A stretch of 64,000 bases of DNA. It comes from CAYWRZ01 sp964460845 (GTDB taxonomy: Bacteria > Bacteroidota > Bacteroidia > Flavobacteriales_D > UBA2798). Under the pieces are notes generated by a model, which had not been told where the DNA came from, did no database searches, and saw nothing but the letters and a program-made list of their open reading frames with translations. Every line of letters begins with the position of its first letter. The stretch's first letter is position 1. The translations under genes and the position numbers were made by a program. Positions 25,758 through 35,393 of the stretch are shown here, piece after piece. Location: positions 124,001 to 188,000 of the forward strand of contig CAYWRZ010000007.1 of NCBI GenBank assembly GCA_964460845.1. The letters are read 5' to 3'.

Positions 25758-26497
25758 GTTCGGGAAATGAAGAGGTTCAACACGGATAAAACAAGGTACA
25801 AAAGTATGATAAAAGGAATAGCGGCATACTGCAACACGATTAAAAAAACCAGCGACAAGCCCAAAAACAGGTAACGTATTTCATTGCCTTTCCAGCCAAA
25901 ACGTTTGAATTTGAGCGCAAACAGCGGCAATTCGGCCACCATCGCTATGCACATCAGCACAATCATTACCGCTACCGCCACCGGATTAAAAAGCAATTTC
26001 TCGGGCAGCCCCGTCATATTAACCGCTGTTCCCGGTGCGAAGGAAGCGGAAACAATTAGCGGAAAAGAACAGAAAAAAATACCATTGGCCGGGGTCGGAA
26101 GTCCGATAAACGAATCAGACTGCCGCGAATCGATGTTGAATTTGGCCAGCCGAAATACGGCAAACAGCGGGATAAGCAAAGCCACGTAAGGGAGAGCCGC
26201 CGAAAAAGAATCGTTTGCCGATTGGGTCGAAAAAATCAGCCATTGGTACATCAGCATACCGGGTACCACGCCAAAGGTGACCGCATCGGCCAGCGAATCG
26301 AGCTGTTTCCCCAATTCGCCGCTTACACCTAACAAACGTGCCACAAAGCCGTCGAAAAAATCGAGCAAGGCTGCCAGTCCTACGAGCAGAGCCGCAGTGC
26401 TGAGCTTCCATTCGAAGATAAAAAGCAGGGCAAGGCATCCGCATAGCAGGTTGCCTAAGGTGAGCAGATGAGGAATAAAAGCGATCAGGTTTCGCAT
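25754..26497 (-). CDS. pssA: CDP-diacylglycerol-serine O-phosphatidyltransferase
   Basis: The ATG at 26497 (MRNLIAFIPHLLTLGNLLCG) is the natural start; the longer frame adds 13 residues. The CDP-alcohol phosphotransferase signature DG-x2-AR-x8-G-x3-D-x3-D is present as DGFVARLLGVSGELGKQLDS then LAD. The protein of about 247 residues has six to eight hydrophobic helices. It joins serine to CDP-diacylglycerol to make phosphatidylserine, the source of phosphatidylethanolamine, in the inner membrane. It is divergent from the PorV/PorQ-like gene and precedes purS. Confidence 0.88.
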   Translation of the reverse strand: MRNLIAFIPHLLTLGNLLCGCLALLFIFEWKLSTAALLVGLAALLDFFDGFVARLLGVSGELGKQLDSLADAVTFGVVPGMLMYQWLIFSTQSANDSFSAALPYVALLIPLFAVFRLAKFNIDSRQSDSFIGLPTPANGIFFCSFPLIVSASFAPGTAVNMTGLPEKLLFNPVAVAVMIVLMCIAMVAELPLFALKFKRFGWKGNEIRYLFLGLSLVFLIVLQYAAIPFIILLYLVLSVLNLFISRT

Positions 26498-26593
26498 AGG
26501 GCTCAAAATAACGCAAATTCGGGCAATTTTCTGCACCGAAAGGAGTTAAATACTCGTCGTTTTGTCGCGGAAAACACTAACTTTACCTTGATT

Positions 26594-27676
26594 ATGAGGC
26601 TACTTGTTACAGGATGTGTGCTGCTGTCACTTCTCTTGCCCTTTCAGGTGTCTGCACAGGCACGGAAGTACAGTAACGAATTTCTTTCGATTGGTGTGGG
26701 TGCCAGGGCTTTGGGTATGTCTAACTCGGTGGTCGCTTCGGCCGACGATGTGACAGCCGGTTACTGGAATCCCGCCGGGCTGCTCGGTGTAAAAAGCGAT
26801 CTGCAGGTAGGCTTGATGCACGCCGAATATTTTGCCGGCATAGCCAAATACGATTACGGTGCATTGGTCAAAACCATCGATACCTCCAGTGCCTTCGCGC
26901 TTTCAGTAGTGCGTTTTGGGGTCGATAACATTCCGAATACCACCGAGCTGATCGATGCTTCGGGCAATATCAACTACGATCGCATTACCGAGTTTTCTGC
27001 GGCCGACTATGCCTTTATCGCCTCTTATGCCCGCAAGCTGAAAATTCCGGGTCTCGAAGTAGGTGCCAATTTTAAGGTCATTCACCGCAAAGTGGGCGAT
27101 TTTGCCCGTTCATGGGGCTTCGGGCTCGATGCCGGGCTGCGTTACCGCCGGGGCGACTGGCGTTTTGGTGCCGTAGCACGCGACATTACTACCACCTTCA
27201 ATGCCTGGAGCTACTCGCTGAGCGACCAGATGAAAGATGTGTTTGCCCTTACGGGAAATGAGATTCCGGAAAACTCCATCGAGATTACCATGCCCAAGCT
27301 GCTGCTGGGTGCCGCAAGGCAGTTTCGTATAGGGGAGAAATTTACCCTGCTTACCGAGCTGAACCTCGACATGACCTTCGACGGAAAACGGAACGTGCTT
27401 ATCAAATCAAGGCCTGTAAGCATCGACCCCCATTTCGGACTCGAGGCCGGTTACCGCAACATCGTGTTTCTGCGAGCCGGAATAGGAAATATCCAGGGCA
27501 GCAAAGACATCAACAACAAAAACATCACCACCTTTCAGCCCAACCTGGGCATAGGCTTAAGGATTAAACGTATAGCTATAGATTATGCCCTGACCGATAT
27601 AGGCGATCAGTCGGTGGCGCTGTATTCCAATATTTTTTCACTCCGTTTTGATATTTACAAAAGCGGCGGGTCATGA
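26594..27676 (+). CDS. PorV/PorQ-family outer-membrane protein
   Basis: The ATG at 26594 gives a signal peptide (LLLPFQVSAQ) and a mature barrel. The head FLSIGVGARALGMSNSVVA then DVTAGYWNPAGL is the hallmark of the PorV/PorQ group, related to FadL-like barrels. PorV carries T9SS cargo to the PorU sortase; this paralogue overlaps the PorU2-type gene by 4 nt (ATGA), so it may be the dedicated shuttle for that sortase. The true PorV is at 40539. The length of about 360 residues is normal for the family. Confidence 0.85.
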   Translation: MRLLVTGCVLLSLLLPFQVSAQARKYSNEFLSIGVGARALGMSNSVVASADDVTAGYWNPAGLLGVKSDLQVGLMHAEYFAGIAKYDYGALVKTIDTSSAFALSVVRFGVDNIPNTTELIDASGNINYDRITEFSAADYAFIASYARKLKIPGLEVGANFKVIHRKVGDFARSWGFGLDAGLRYRRGDWRFGAVARDITTTFNAWSYSLSDQMKDVFALTGNEIPENSIEITMPKLLLGAARQFRIGEKFTLLTELNLDMTFDGKRNVLIKSRPVSIDPHFGLEAGYRNIVFLRAGIGNIQGSKDINNKNITTFQPNLGIGLRIKRIAIDYALTDIGDQSVALYSNIFSLRFDIYKSGGS

Positions 27677-30600
27677 AGAAATTTATATTCGGTATAGTAT
27701 GTGCAATGCTCGGACTTACGGCCTGGGCGCAGCCTTACGGTAACGAGTGGATCAATTATTCTTCGACCTACTACTATTTTGGCATCGCCAAAGACGGGGT
27801 TTATCGCATCGACTATACTACGCTCGAAAACGCCGGCATACCGGTCACTTCCCTGCAACCCGCTAATATTCAGCTTTTCGGAAGGGGGCAGCAGGTGTAT
27901 CTCCATATCGAAGGCGGGCAGGACAACTCTTTCGATCCCGGCGACTATATCGAATTTTACGCACAGCGCAACGATGCCTGGCTCGATACCCTGCTGTATC
28001 GCAACGGCCTGGCCGATATGCCCGATACCTATTACAGCCTGTACAACGATACCGCTTATTATTACCTGACCTGGAACAGCGGGCAGCCTTCGCGCCGAAT
28101 GCAGCAGGTAACCGATACGAACTATTCGGCCCATACCGCCCTGCCGTATATTTGGACTACACGCTATGCGCGCATGAACACCCGTTACCTGCAGGGCGAG
28201 CTGCAGGCCGGTGCTTCTTCCAGCTTTTTCACCGCAGGCGAAGGCTGGTTCTCCGAACCGCTCAACGCGCTTTCCGGCGATTTGTACGATCACCTCGTGA
28301 CCACTCCACAAGCATATACCGGTCCCGGTGCGCCCGATGCCCGGGCAATTGCTGTGGCGGCCAGCCTTTCCAATGCCTCCATCTATACCGGGCCGGGTAA
28401 CCATCACCTGCGCATACAATACGGTAACAGCCTTGTCACCGCCATCGATACCATTTACACCGGGTACAAGCTGATCAAAACTTCTTTCCCGGTACCTGTT
28501 TCAGCTTTGGGCAGCAGCAATACAAGGATTCGTTATGCGTTGATAAACGATCTCGGTGCCAGCGCCGATTATCAGAGCATTGCTTCGAGCACCATTCGTT
28601 ATCCGCATACGCTCAATGCAGAGGGAAGCAGCTATTTTACGTTTAGTGTGCCGTACAATTTTTCGCAATCACGCTCGTACCTGCCCCTGAGCAATCCGGG
28701 CTCTTCGGCGATGCGCCTGTACGAGGTAAGCGATACGGTAAAACGAATTACCCTCTCTCCTTCGGGAGGATTATACCGTGCCCTGGTTCCCAATAAGCTT
28801 CCCGGGCAAGAAGCGCAATGTGTATTGTTGGCCGAAAGCGAGATTAGCAGCATTCCGCTCTTACGTCCGGTGAACGGAACCGGGCAGTTTACCGACTACA
28901 CCGCAGCCGTTCCCGATTCGGTGTACCTGATCCTCACCGAAACTTCGTTGTTTGCAGCAGCCCAGCAATATGCGGCTTACCGTTCTTCCTTCGCCGGCGG
29001 CGGATTTAATACCCTGGTAGTCGATGTGGAAGAGCTTTACCACCAGTACGGCAGCGGGGTACGCAAGCATATTCTCGGATTGCGGCGTTTTTGTGATCAG
29101 CTCATTGATGCGGCGACCGTCAAGCCCGCTTTTCTTTTTCTGTTGGGAAAATCGATCCGTGAGGCGACCGAATCCTCTAACGGTACTTTTTTCGGTACCC
29201 GTCATGATCCGGTGGCTTTTCGCAATAACCTGGTGCCCAGCTACGGTTATCCTTCGAGCGACAACCTGATTACCGCCGGACTTTCCTCTTCCCCTTTGGT
29301 ACCCTCTATCCCAACCGGGCGCTTTAGCGCCATTACGCCTCAGCACGTGCTCGATTACCTGAGCAAGGTGCAACAGTACGAAGCGCATCAAAATCCTTCG
29401 TCGCCATACACCATCGAAGACAAAGACTGGATGAAGCACGTGATGCACTTCGGTGGCGGTTCGACCGTTCAGGAGCAAAACGATTTCGCCGGGTATCTTT
29501 CCACTTACGAGGCTATCCTGAGTGATACGCTTTTTGGCGCCGAAGTACATACTTACCTCAAACGTTCTTCCGATCCTATCGACCCTGTGCAGTTCGACGG
29601 TGTGCAGCAACGGTTAAATGAGGGTGTTTCACTGATGACTTTTTTCGGTCACTCCAGCGCAAGCGGTTTTGACCAAAACCTCGACGAGCCCGAAAACTGG
29701 ACCAATTACGGGAAGTATCCCATTTTGCTGGGTAATGCCTGTTATACCGGCGATATTCACCAGCCCGATGCCATCAGCGCCAGCGAAAAATTCGTGAAAG
29801 TGCCGCAGCGTGGAGTAGTGGCTTTTATGTCTTCGACCAAGCTGGGGTTTGTAGGACCGCTTCATTTGTTTTCGACCACGTTTTACCGCCGTATCGGTAC
29901 GTTCGATTATGGACATAGCAGCGGACAGGTGTTACGCAATACTATACAGGATATTTCGGTGGGCGCAATGGGCTATCTCCCGATGGAAAATGCCTGTACG
30001 CAAATGACACTGCACGGTGATCCGGCGCTGAAATTTAATACGCATCCGCGTCCTGAGCTGGTAGTGCGTAACCAGGATATTTATTTCGAACCCGCGGCAG
30101 TTACCTTAGGCGACGATTCACTTACGGTCAATGTGATCGTGAGCAATATCGGCCGGGCAGTAAATGACGCCATTTCGGTCGAGCTTCGCCGCAGCTTTCC
30201 CAACGGAGCCGATTCGGTATATACCAAGGTGCTTAACGGGCTTCATTATAAAGACACTGTGGCGTTTCGGATGCCGGTGTTGCACAACATTGCTACCGGA
30301 ATAAACGTGTTCGATGCGCTGGTAGATATTCCCGACTTCGTACCCGAGGTATATGATGAGATCAACAACAATCAGGCTACGGCTACGCTTTTTGTCAATG
30401 CCAACGGTATTTCGCCGGTGTATCCGTACCAGTATGCGATTGTGCCTTCCGATACGCTTACCCTACAGGCTTCCACGTTCAACCCCATAGCTCCGCTCAA
30501 AAATTACCGTTTCGAAATTGATACTACCGATCTGTTTAACAGTCCGCAACGGCGTTATCAGCAGGTCGCTTCAGTCGGAGGAGTGGTCAAAGCGCCTTCG

Positions 30601-32847
30601 ATGGGCTGGCGTTTTGCAAGCAGTTCGGCAGCGGCACCTTTGCAGTTTACCGACAGTACCGTGTATTTTTGGAGAGTGTCGCCCGATAGCAGCAGCTATA
30701 CCTGGAACGAAAGTTCTTTCCAGTACATACGTGGAAAACAGGGCTGGGGCCAGTCTCATTTTTTTCAGTTTAAAAGCAATGCCCTGCAAAGTCTGAATTA
30801 CGACAGACCGGGTCGCCGTTGGTATTGGGATCAGAATATACGGCGCATAGGCTGTGAAGTATATGGCAATGCTTCCAATACCTCGCAGTTTTACGGTACC
30901 TTATGGACCATCGACGGGAGTCAGCAGGATTACAGCGGATGTGGAATAGAACCCGCTATTCACGTAGCAGTGATTGATCCGGTTACGCTCGAGCCCTGGG
31001 GTACCCACGGTTGTGATCCCGATTTGGGAGGCGCTTGTCCTACTTCTTGTGTAATGCTCAACGCCGATCATCAGTTTGGTAGCTTTAACGACGGCTGTGC
31101 CTGTCGCGGTAGGGTAGAATATTATTTTATTTTCAGGCAGACCTCTACTGCCGAGATAGATTCGCTTATCAGCATGATCAATAATCACGTGCCCAACGGA
31201 TATTACGTGCTGCTTTATACCTGGCGTTATGCCGAATATTCGCTTTGGACTCCGGAGCTGTATAACCTTGTCAACGATTTCGGCGCTACGACCATCCAGC
31301 CCGGGCAGCCGAATGCACCCTGGATAGCTTTCGGACGAAAAGGGGATCCTGCATCTACCCGTACGGTGGTCGGCGACTCGATAAGCGCATTCATTACGCT
31401 CAACGATACGCTTCGGGGTTTTGATTTTCAGGGTTCCATGACTTCGGTAAAGGCGGGTCCCGCCTTAAAATGGGAAACTCTCTACTGGCAGCAACGTTCG
31501 GTCGAAACTCCTTCGACCGATTCGGCACGTATCAGCCTGGTCGGAGTGCGGGCCAACGGTACCGAGCAGTTGCTTTACAACAACCTGTTTACGTTTCGTG
31601 ATTCGCTCGTGAACCTGGCTGCCCTGGTCGATGCGGCTGAATATCCTTTTGTAAAGCTCAGGGGCTGGTACACCGATTCGGTATTTTTTACGCCTGCGCA
31701 AACCCAACGCTGGCAGCTCATTTACCAGCCTGTACCCGAAGCGGCTGTTGATGGTAACAGCGGACTCTATTTCACCGGCTTGTCGGATACCTTACAGGAA
31801 GGCCAGCATTTTTCACTATCGATTCCCGTGCGTAACGTGTCGGAATATGATATGGACAGTCTGCTGGTGCATTATTGGATAGAAGACCGCAACCGGGTAA
31901 AGCATTACCAGACCTATCCCCGTGCCGATTCACTAAGAGCCGGTGCTTTGCTTCGCGATACCGTATCTTTCTCGACAGCCGGCTATCCGGGGCTGAACAG
32001 TATTTGGATGGAAGTGAATCCCGTGCCTTTGGGTAGTCCGGTGCAGGTATATGATCAGCCTGAACAGTACCATTTTAATAATTACGCTCAGATCCCTTTT
32101 TATGTGAAGCAGGATATTACCAATCCTATTTTGGATGTGACCTTCGACGGGATACATATTCTGAATGGAGATGTGGTGAGTGCCGAAACGAATATTCTCA
32201 TTTCGCTCAACGATGAGAATCCTTTTTTGGTGATGAACAGCGAAAGCGATACCGCCTTTTTCGCCGTGTACCTTACTGATCCGGGCGGTACGCAACGCAG
32301 GGTGTATTTCAGGCAAAACGGGCAGGAAATATTGCGTTGGACACCGTCTTCGGGACCCAACGGCAAATTCAGGATAGAATATGCGCCCGAATGCCCGATA
32401 GACGGGCGTTATCGACTTTTTGTGCAGGCCAGTGACAAATCGGGAAATGCCTCGGGAAAAGCCGATTACAAAATAGATTTTATGGTGGATAGGCGACCTT
32501 CGATTACCGAAGTCATGAATTATCCCAATCCTTTTACCACCAAAACCCGCTTTGTGTTTACGCTTACGGGCGTACAGCCTCCTGATTACCTGAAAATACA
32601 GATTATTACCATTACCGGTAAAATTGTGAAAGAAATTACCCTCGATGAGTTGGGACCGGTACATATAGGGCGCAATATCACCGATTATTATTGGGACGGG
32701 ACGGATCAGTTTGGCGATCGTTTGGCCAACGGGGTATATCTGTATCGCGTGATAGCGCGTCTGAATGGAGAAAATATGGAAAAACGCGCCAGTGGGGCAG
32801 ACTCCTATTTTCACAAAGGTTTCGGTAAGATGTACCTGATGCGATAA
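27673..32847 (+). CDS. PorU2-type T9SS sortase (C25 peptidase)
   Basis: A 1,724-residue secreted protein with signal peptide (LGLTAWAQ). Its C25 (gingipain-like) peptidase domain spans about residues 390-790, with catalytic His660 (FFGHSSASG) and Cys690 (LLGNACYTG). Long beta-sandwich parts follow, with many Cys residues in the 1040-1160 stretch, and a type A sorting-like C-terminus (MNYPNPFTTKTRFVFT). PorU2-like proteins are large relatives of PorU; their job is not settled. It is coupled to the PorV/PorQ-like gene at 26594 by a 4-nt overlap. Confidence 0.85.
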   Translation: MKKFIFGIVCAMLGLTAWAQPYGNEWINYSSTYYYFGIAKDGVYRIDYTTLENAGIPVTSLQPANIQLFGRGQQVYLHIEGGQDNSFDPGDYIEFYAQRNDAWLDTLLYRNGLADMPDTYYSLYNDTAYYYLTWNSGQPSRRMQQVTDTNYSAHTALPYIWTTRYARMNTRYLQGELQAGASSSFFTAGEGWFSEPLNALSGDLYDHLVTTPQAYTGPGAPDARAIAVAASLSNASIYTGPGNHHLRIQYGNSLVTAIDTIYTGYKLIKTSFPVPVSALGSSNTRIRYALINDLGASADYQSIASSTIRYPHTLNAEGSSYFTFSVPYNFSQSRSYLPLSNPGSSAMRLYEVSDTVKRITLSPSGGLYRALVPNKLPGQEAQCVLLAESEISSIPLLRPVNGTGQFTDYTAAVPDSVYLILTETSLFAAAQQYAAYRSSFAGGGFNTLVVDVEELYHQYGSGVRKHILGLRRFCDQLIDAATVKPAFLFLLGKSIREATESSNGTFFGTRHDPVAFRNNLVPSYGYPSSDNLITAGLSSSPLVPSIPTGRFSAITPQHVLDYLSKVQQYEAHQNPSSPYTIEDKDWMKHVMHFGGGSTVQEQNDFAGYLSTYEAILSDTLFGAEVHTYLKRSSDPIDPVQFDGVQQRLNEGVSLMTFFGHSSASGFDQNLDEPENWTNYGKYPILLGNACYTGDIHQPDAISASEKFVKVPQRGVVAFMSSTKLGFVGPLHLFSTTFYRRIGTFDYGHSSGQVLRNTIQDISVGAMGYLPMENACTQMTLHGDPALKFNTHPRPELVVRNQDIYFEPAAVTLGDDSLTVNVIVSNIGRAVNDAISVELRRSFPNGADSVYTKVLNGLHYKDTVAFRMPVLHNIATGINVFDALVDIPDFVPEVYDEINNNQATATLFVNANGISPVYPYQYAIVPSDTLTLQASTFNPIAPLKNYRFEIDTTDLFNSPQRRYQQVASVGGVVKAPSMGWRFASSSAAAPLQFTDSTVYFWRVSPDSSSYTWNESSFQYIRGKQGWGQSHFFQFKSNALQSLNYDRPGRRWYWDQNIRRIGCEVYGNASNTSQFYGTLWTIDGSQQDYSGCGIEPAIHVAVIDPVTLEPWGTHGCDPDLGGACPTSCVMLNADHQFGSFNDGCACRGRVEYYFIFRQTSTAEIDSLISMINNHVPNGYYVLLYTWRYAEYSLWTPELYNLVNDFGATTIQPGQPNAPWIAFGRKGDPASTRTVVGDSISAFITLNDTLRGFDFQGSMTSVKAGPALKWETLYWQQRSVETPSTDSARISLVGVRANGTEQLLYNNLFTFRDSLVNLAALVDAAEYPFVKLRGWYTDSVFFTPAQTQRWQLIYQPVPEAAVDGNSGLYFTGLSDTLQEGQHFSLSIPVRNVSEYDMDSLLVHYWIEDRNRVKHYQTYPRADSLRAGALLRDTVSFSTAGYPGLNSIWMEVNPVPLGSPVQVYDQPEQYHFNNYAQIPFYVKQDITNPILDVTFDGIHILNGDVVSAETNILISLNDENPFLVMNSESDTAFFAVYLTDPGGTQRRVYFRQNGQEILRWTPSSGPNGKFRIEYAPECPIDGRYRLFVQASDKSGNASGKADYKIDFMVDRRPSITEVMNYPNPFTTKTRFVFTLTGVQPPDYLKIQIITITGKIVKEITLDELGPVHIGRNITDYYWDGTDQFGDRLANGVYLYRVIARLNGENMEKRASGADSYFHKGFGKMYLMR

Positions 32848-32896
32848 TCCGGCGTGGAATTTGCTGTTGTACGCTCGAAATTAAAACTCATTTCTT

Positions 32897-33268
32897 ATGA
32901 AGCATATACTTCGACTTTTTACGGTAGTCGGCCTGATTACGTTTTCTTCGGCTACTTATGCGCAATGCAAGATGGACAGCGACGGTCGCACCCTTCGGGG
33001 GTCAAACAACTCTTCGATTGCCCGAATAGACAGTGACGGTCGTACTATTCGTAATGCAAACAACAGTTTGGTAGCGAGAGTGGACAGCGACGGTAGAACC
33101 ATTCGGAATGCCAACAATTCAGTTGTGTTGAGAATAGATAGCGACGGCAAAACCATTCGCAACGCCAACAACAGTTCTTTTGCAAAGATGGAAGACGTAA
33201 CCCGTAGTATCAGGGGCGCTTCTCCCGATGCGGTGCATGTGGCGCTTTGGTATTACTTCTGTAAATAA
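32897..33268 (+). CDS. five-fold 18-residue repeat protein (beta-flower type)
   Basis: A 123-residue protein with a signal peptide (FSSATYAQ, cut near residue 24). Residues 27 to 116 are five tandem 18-residue repeats with the pattern DSDGRTIRNANNSxVxRI; the fifth is degenerate (EDVTRSIRGASPDAVHVA). The tail is LWYYFCK. The length, five repeats and final YYF recall the secreted Bacteroidota proteins known as five-fold beta-flower, whose function is unknown. It lies 49 nt after the PorU2-type gene on the same strand and may be co-transcribed with it. Confidence 0.78.
   Translation: MKHILRLFTVVGLITFSSATYAQCKMDSDGRTLRGSNNSSIARIDSDGRTIRNANNSLVARVDSDGRTIRNANNSVVLRIDSDGKTIRNANNSSFAKMEDVTRSIRGASPDAVHVALWYYFCK
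32975..33244 (+). repeat. 54-bp coding tandem repeat, five units
   Basis: Five in-phase 54-base units at 32975, 33029, 33083, 33137 and 33191 encode the repeats of the beta-flower protein. The four first units are clearly alike at the DNA level (GACAGCGACGGT at each start), while the last is diverged. Confidence 0.85.
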
Positions 33269-33327
33269 GCCGGAATATTCCGGAAGAAATTATCTGGGAA
33301 TACGCAGATCTGAACAGAGAAAAAAAG

Positions 33328-33356
33328 AAAAGAGTCCGCCGAAGGCGGACTCTTTT
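33328..33356. terminator. strong bidirectional terminator
   Basis: A 13-bp perfect stem (AAAAGAGTCCGCC with GGCGGACTCTTTT) and a GAA loop lie between the convergent beta-flower gene and gldJ. Poly-A and poly-T ends serve both directions. Confidence 0.92.
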
Positions 33357-33380
33357 CGTAAGGATTAAGCCTGCGGCTTT

Positions 33381-35324
33381 TTATCTCTTTTTGTATTTCT
33401 TGTTGCTTTTCTTTTTCTTCCCGCCCAGGCCGATAGGACTGCCTACGCGATCCATGGCGCAACGGAATCCGATAGTAGCGGTAGCTCTTCTTTCGTCGAG
33501 GTAGCGGCGGGTACCGGGGTTCAGCCAGTAGGCGCGGTCTCTCCACGAACCACCTTTATATACACGTGTGCGGTCGCTTACTAACGTAGTAGGCGTACTG
33601 GAGTTATCGTGGCGGTTCACACCTTCGTACTTGTTTTGGTACATGATGTTGTCGCCCCAGCGTTTGTCGGCGTTAATTTCTTCGATGGTTTTTTGGTCGT
33701 TGAAATAGACTGACGACTGCACATCACCATCGAGGTAGCTGATATTATCGGCTTTGCGGTAATTGCGGCGATCGATGTTTTCTTCGTCGGTTACTTCACG
33801 CCATTTGACACGCCCCGGGGTATTGATCACAAAGTCGGTCATTTTTGCCCGGATCATAGGAATAATTTCTACCTGATAGTTGTCGTATTTGGGGTCGGAA
33901 GCCTGAAGATTTATTTCGAAATCTAAAAGCGTTTCTTCAAACATCAGTTGGATAATTTCAGAAGCGGCGATATGCTGTTGGTTTTCACGGATGGGGTTGT
34001 GCTTGAACGAGTACGATCTGCGGAAGCTGTTCTTTACGTTGATAGCGCTATCCACAATGGTAACCAGCAAGGTTAGCAGCGAATCTTCCTCAACGGTAAG
34101 GCGGTCGTTGTTGCGGCGCGCCACTTTGAAAGAGTCGAGGTAAATGCGCATGGCATCGATATCGTAGATGGTCTCGGTATGCTTATCGTCGATGGCACCT
34201 TCTGCGTTGAGTACCTTGGTTTTGAATACGTTTCCACGGAATGGGCGGAATTCGTCGTAATCTTCAGAAGAGAGTGGGCGGTACACGTCCATTACCCATT
34301 CGCTTACGTTACCGGCCATGTTGTAGAGTCCGAAATCGTTGGGCCAGTAGGCGTTTACAGGAGCGGTTACGTCGGCGGCGTCGTTGAGCTTACCGGCTAC
34401 ACCCATATAGTCGCCACGTCCGCGTACGAAGTTGGCAAGCATATCTCCCTGCCATTTGGCTTCCGGGTTACGTACCCAGTGGCCGTTCCAGGGGTAAAGT
34501 TTTCTTTCCACCACACGCTCGTCGTACGAGTTACCGATAAGCGCGTATGCGGCATATTCCCATTCGGCTTCTGTCGGGAGGCGGTAACGGGGCAGCAGGA
34601 TACCGTCTTCCATGCGCGCATGGCGTTGACCCAGCCTTTTTTTGCCGTTTACTTCCGTAGCGGAATTAGGGTTGAGGTCGGGAAGCATATTTTCTACGCC
34701 GTTAACGTGTTGCAGGGCAAAATATTCGTCGGTAGTGAAAGGATCGTTATTTTGGGTAGCCTGCCAGTTGAGAATGCCTTCGCGCACGAGAATGTATTCG
34801 TTCACACGGTCGGTTCTCCAGGCGCAGAAATCGTTAGCCTGTAACCAGCTTACACCCACCACCGGATAATCGCGGTAAGCCGGGTGACGCAGGTAGTATT
34901 CCACATAAGGTTCGTTATAAGCCAGCTTCTCGCGCCATACCAAAGTGTCGGGCAGGGCGTTGGCGTAAATCTGGTTAAAATCGGTATAAACCCGGCGCAG
35001 CCAGTAAAGGTATTCGCACCAGTTGAAATTGGTCACTTCGGTTTCGTCTAAATAGAAAGAGGAAACGGTTACCCTACGGGCGGTGTTGTTCCAGTCGTAG
35101 GTCACGTCTTGCTCGACCATTCCCATGGTAAAAGTACCGCCTTCAATCAGCACAAGCCCCGGTCCGGTTTCCTGTTCTTCGTACGGAACCTTTTGATAAC
35201 CACCATTTTCAGGGTTGTTGTAATCCCATCCGGTGACATTTGAAGTTTCGTACCTGCATGAAGAGATAAGCACGGCCATCATGACCGCACCTGCTGCTAC
35301 CCCTTTGAAATTTCCCTTCTTCAT
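33381..35324 (-). CDS. gldJ: gliding motility lipoprotein GldJ
   Basis: A 647-residue lipoprotein (lipobox LISSC, residue 23). It is built on the formylglycine-generating-enzyme/sulfatase-modifying (SUMF1) fold: the domain runs from PGLVLIEGGTFTMGMVEQ to RVYKGGSWRDRAYWLNPGTR near residue 620, with RLPTEAEWEYAAY and YNMAGNVSEWVMDVY in between. GldJ is an essential gliding and T9SS protein in Flavobacterium that acts with GldK at the outer membrane. The gene is near porU and porV, as in Flavobacterium (from memory). It is longer than most, with an insert of about 150 residues after the central WVMDVY motif. Confidence 0.86.
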   Translation of the reverse strand: MKKGNFKGVAAGAVMMAVLISSCRYETSNVTGWDYNNPENGGYQKVPYEEQETGPGLVLIEGGTFTMGMVEQDVTYDWNNTARRVTVSSFYLDETEVTNFNWCEYLYWLRRVYTDFNQIYANALPDTLVWREKLAYNEPYVEYYLRHPAYRDYPVVGVSWLQANDFCAWRTDRVNEYILVREGILNWQATQNNDPFTTDEYFALQHVNGVENMLPDLNPNSATEVNGKKRLGQRHARMEDGILLPRYRLPTEAEWEYAAYALIGNSYDERVVERKLYPWNGHWVRNPEAKWQGDMLANFVRGRGDYMGVAGKLNDAADVTAPVNAYWPNDFGLYNMAGNVSEWVMDVYRPLSSEDYDEFRPFRGNVFKTKVLNAEGAIDDKHTETIYDIDAMRIYLDSFKVARRNNDRLTVEEDSLLTLLVTIVDSAINVKNSFRRSYSFKHNPIRENQQHIAASEIIQLMFEETLLDFEINLQASDPKYDNYQVEIIPMIRAKMTDFVINTPGRVKWREVTDEENIDRRNYRKADNISYLDGDVQSSVYFNDQKTIEEINADKRWGDNIMYQNKYEGVNRHDNSSTPTTLVSDRTRVYKGGSWRDRAYWLNPGTRRYLDERRATATIGFRCAMDRVGSPIGLGGKKKKSNKKYKKR

Positions 35325-35393
35325 GTGATTACTGGTTAAATTTTCCTTTATAACGTAAAGTGGCGAAATGGTTACATTTAATCGTGAAATTCT

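Noticed and set aside
28861..29610. Long minus-strand frames inside the PorU2-type gene (also 31933-32814)
   Set aside because: The plus strand encodes a continuous C25 protein with catalytic residues; the antisense frames show no protein features.
32975..33244. CRISPR array from the evenly spaced repeats
   Set aside because: The 54-base units are contiguous, in frame and coding, with no spacers.
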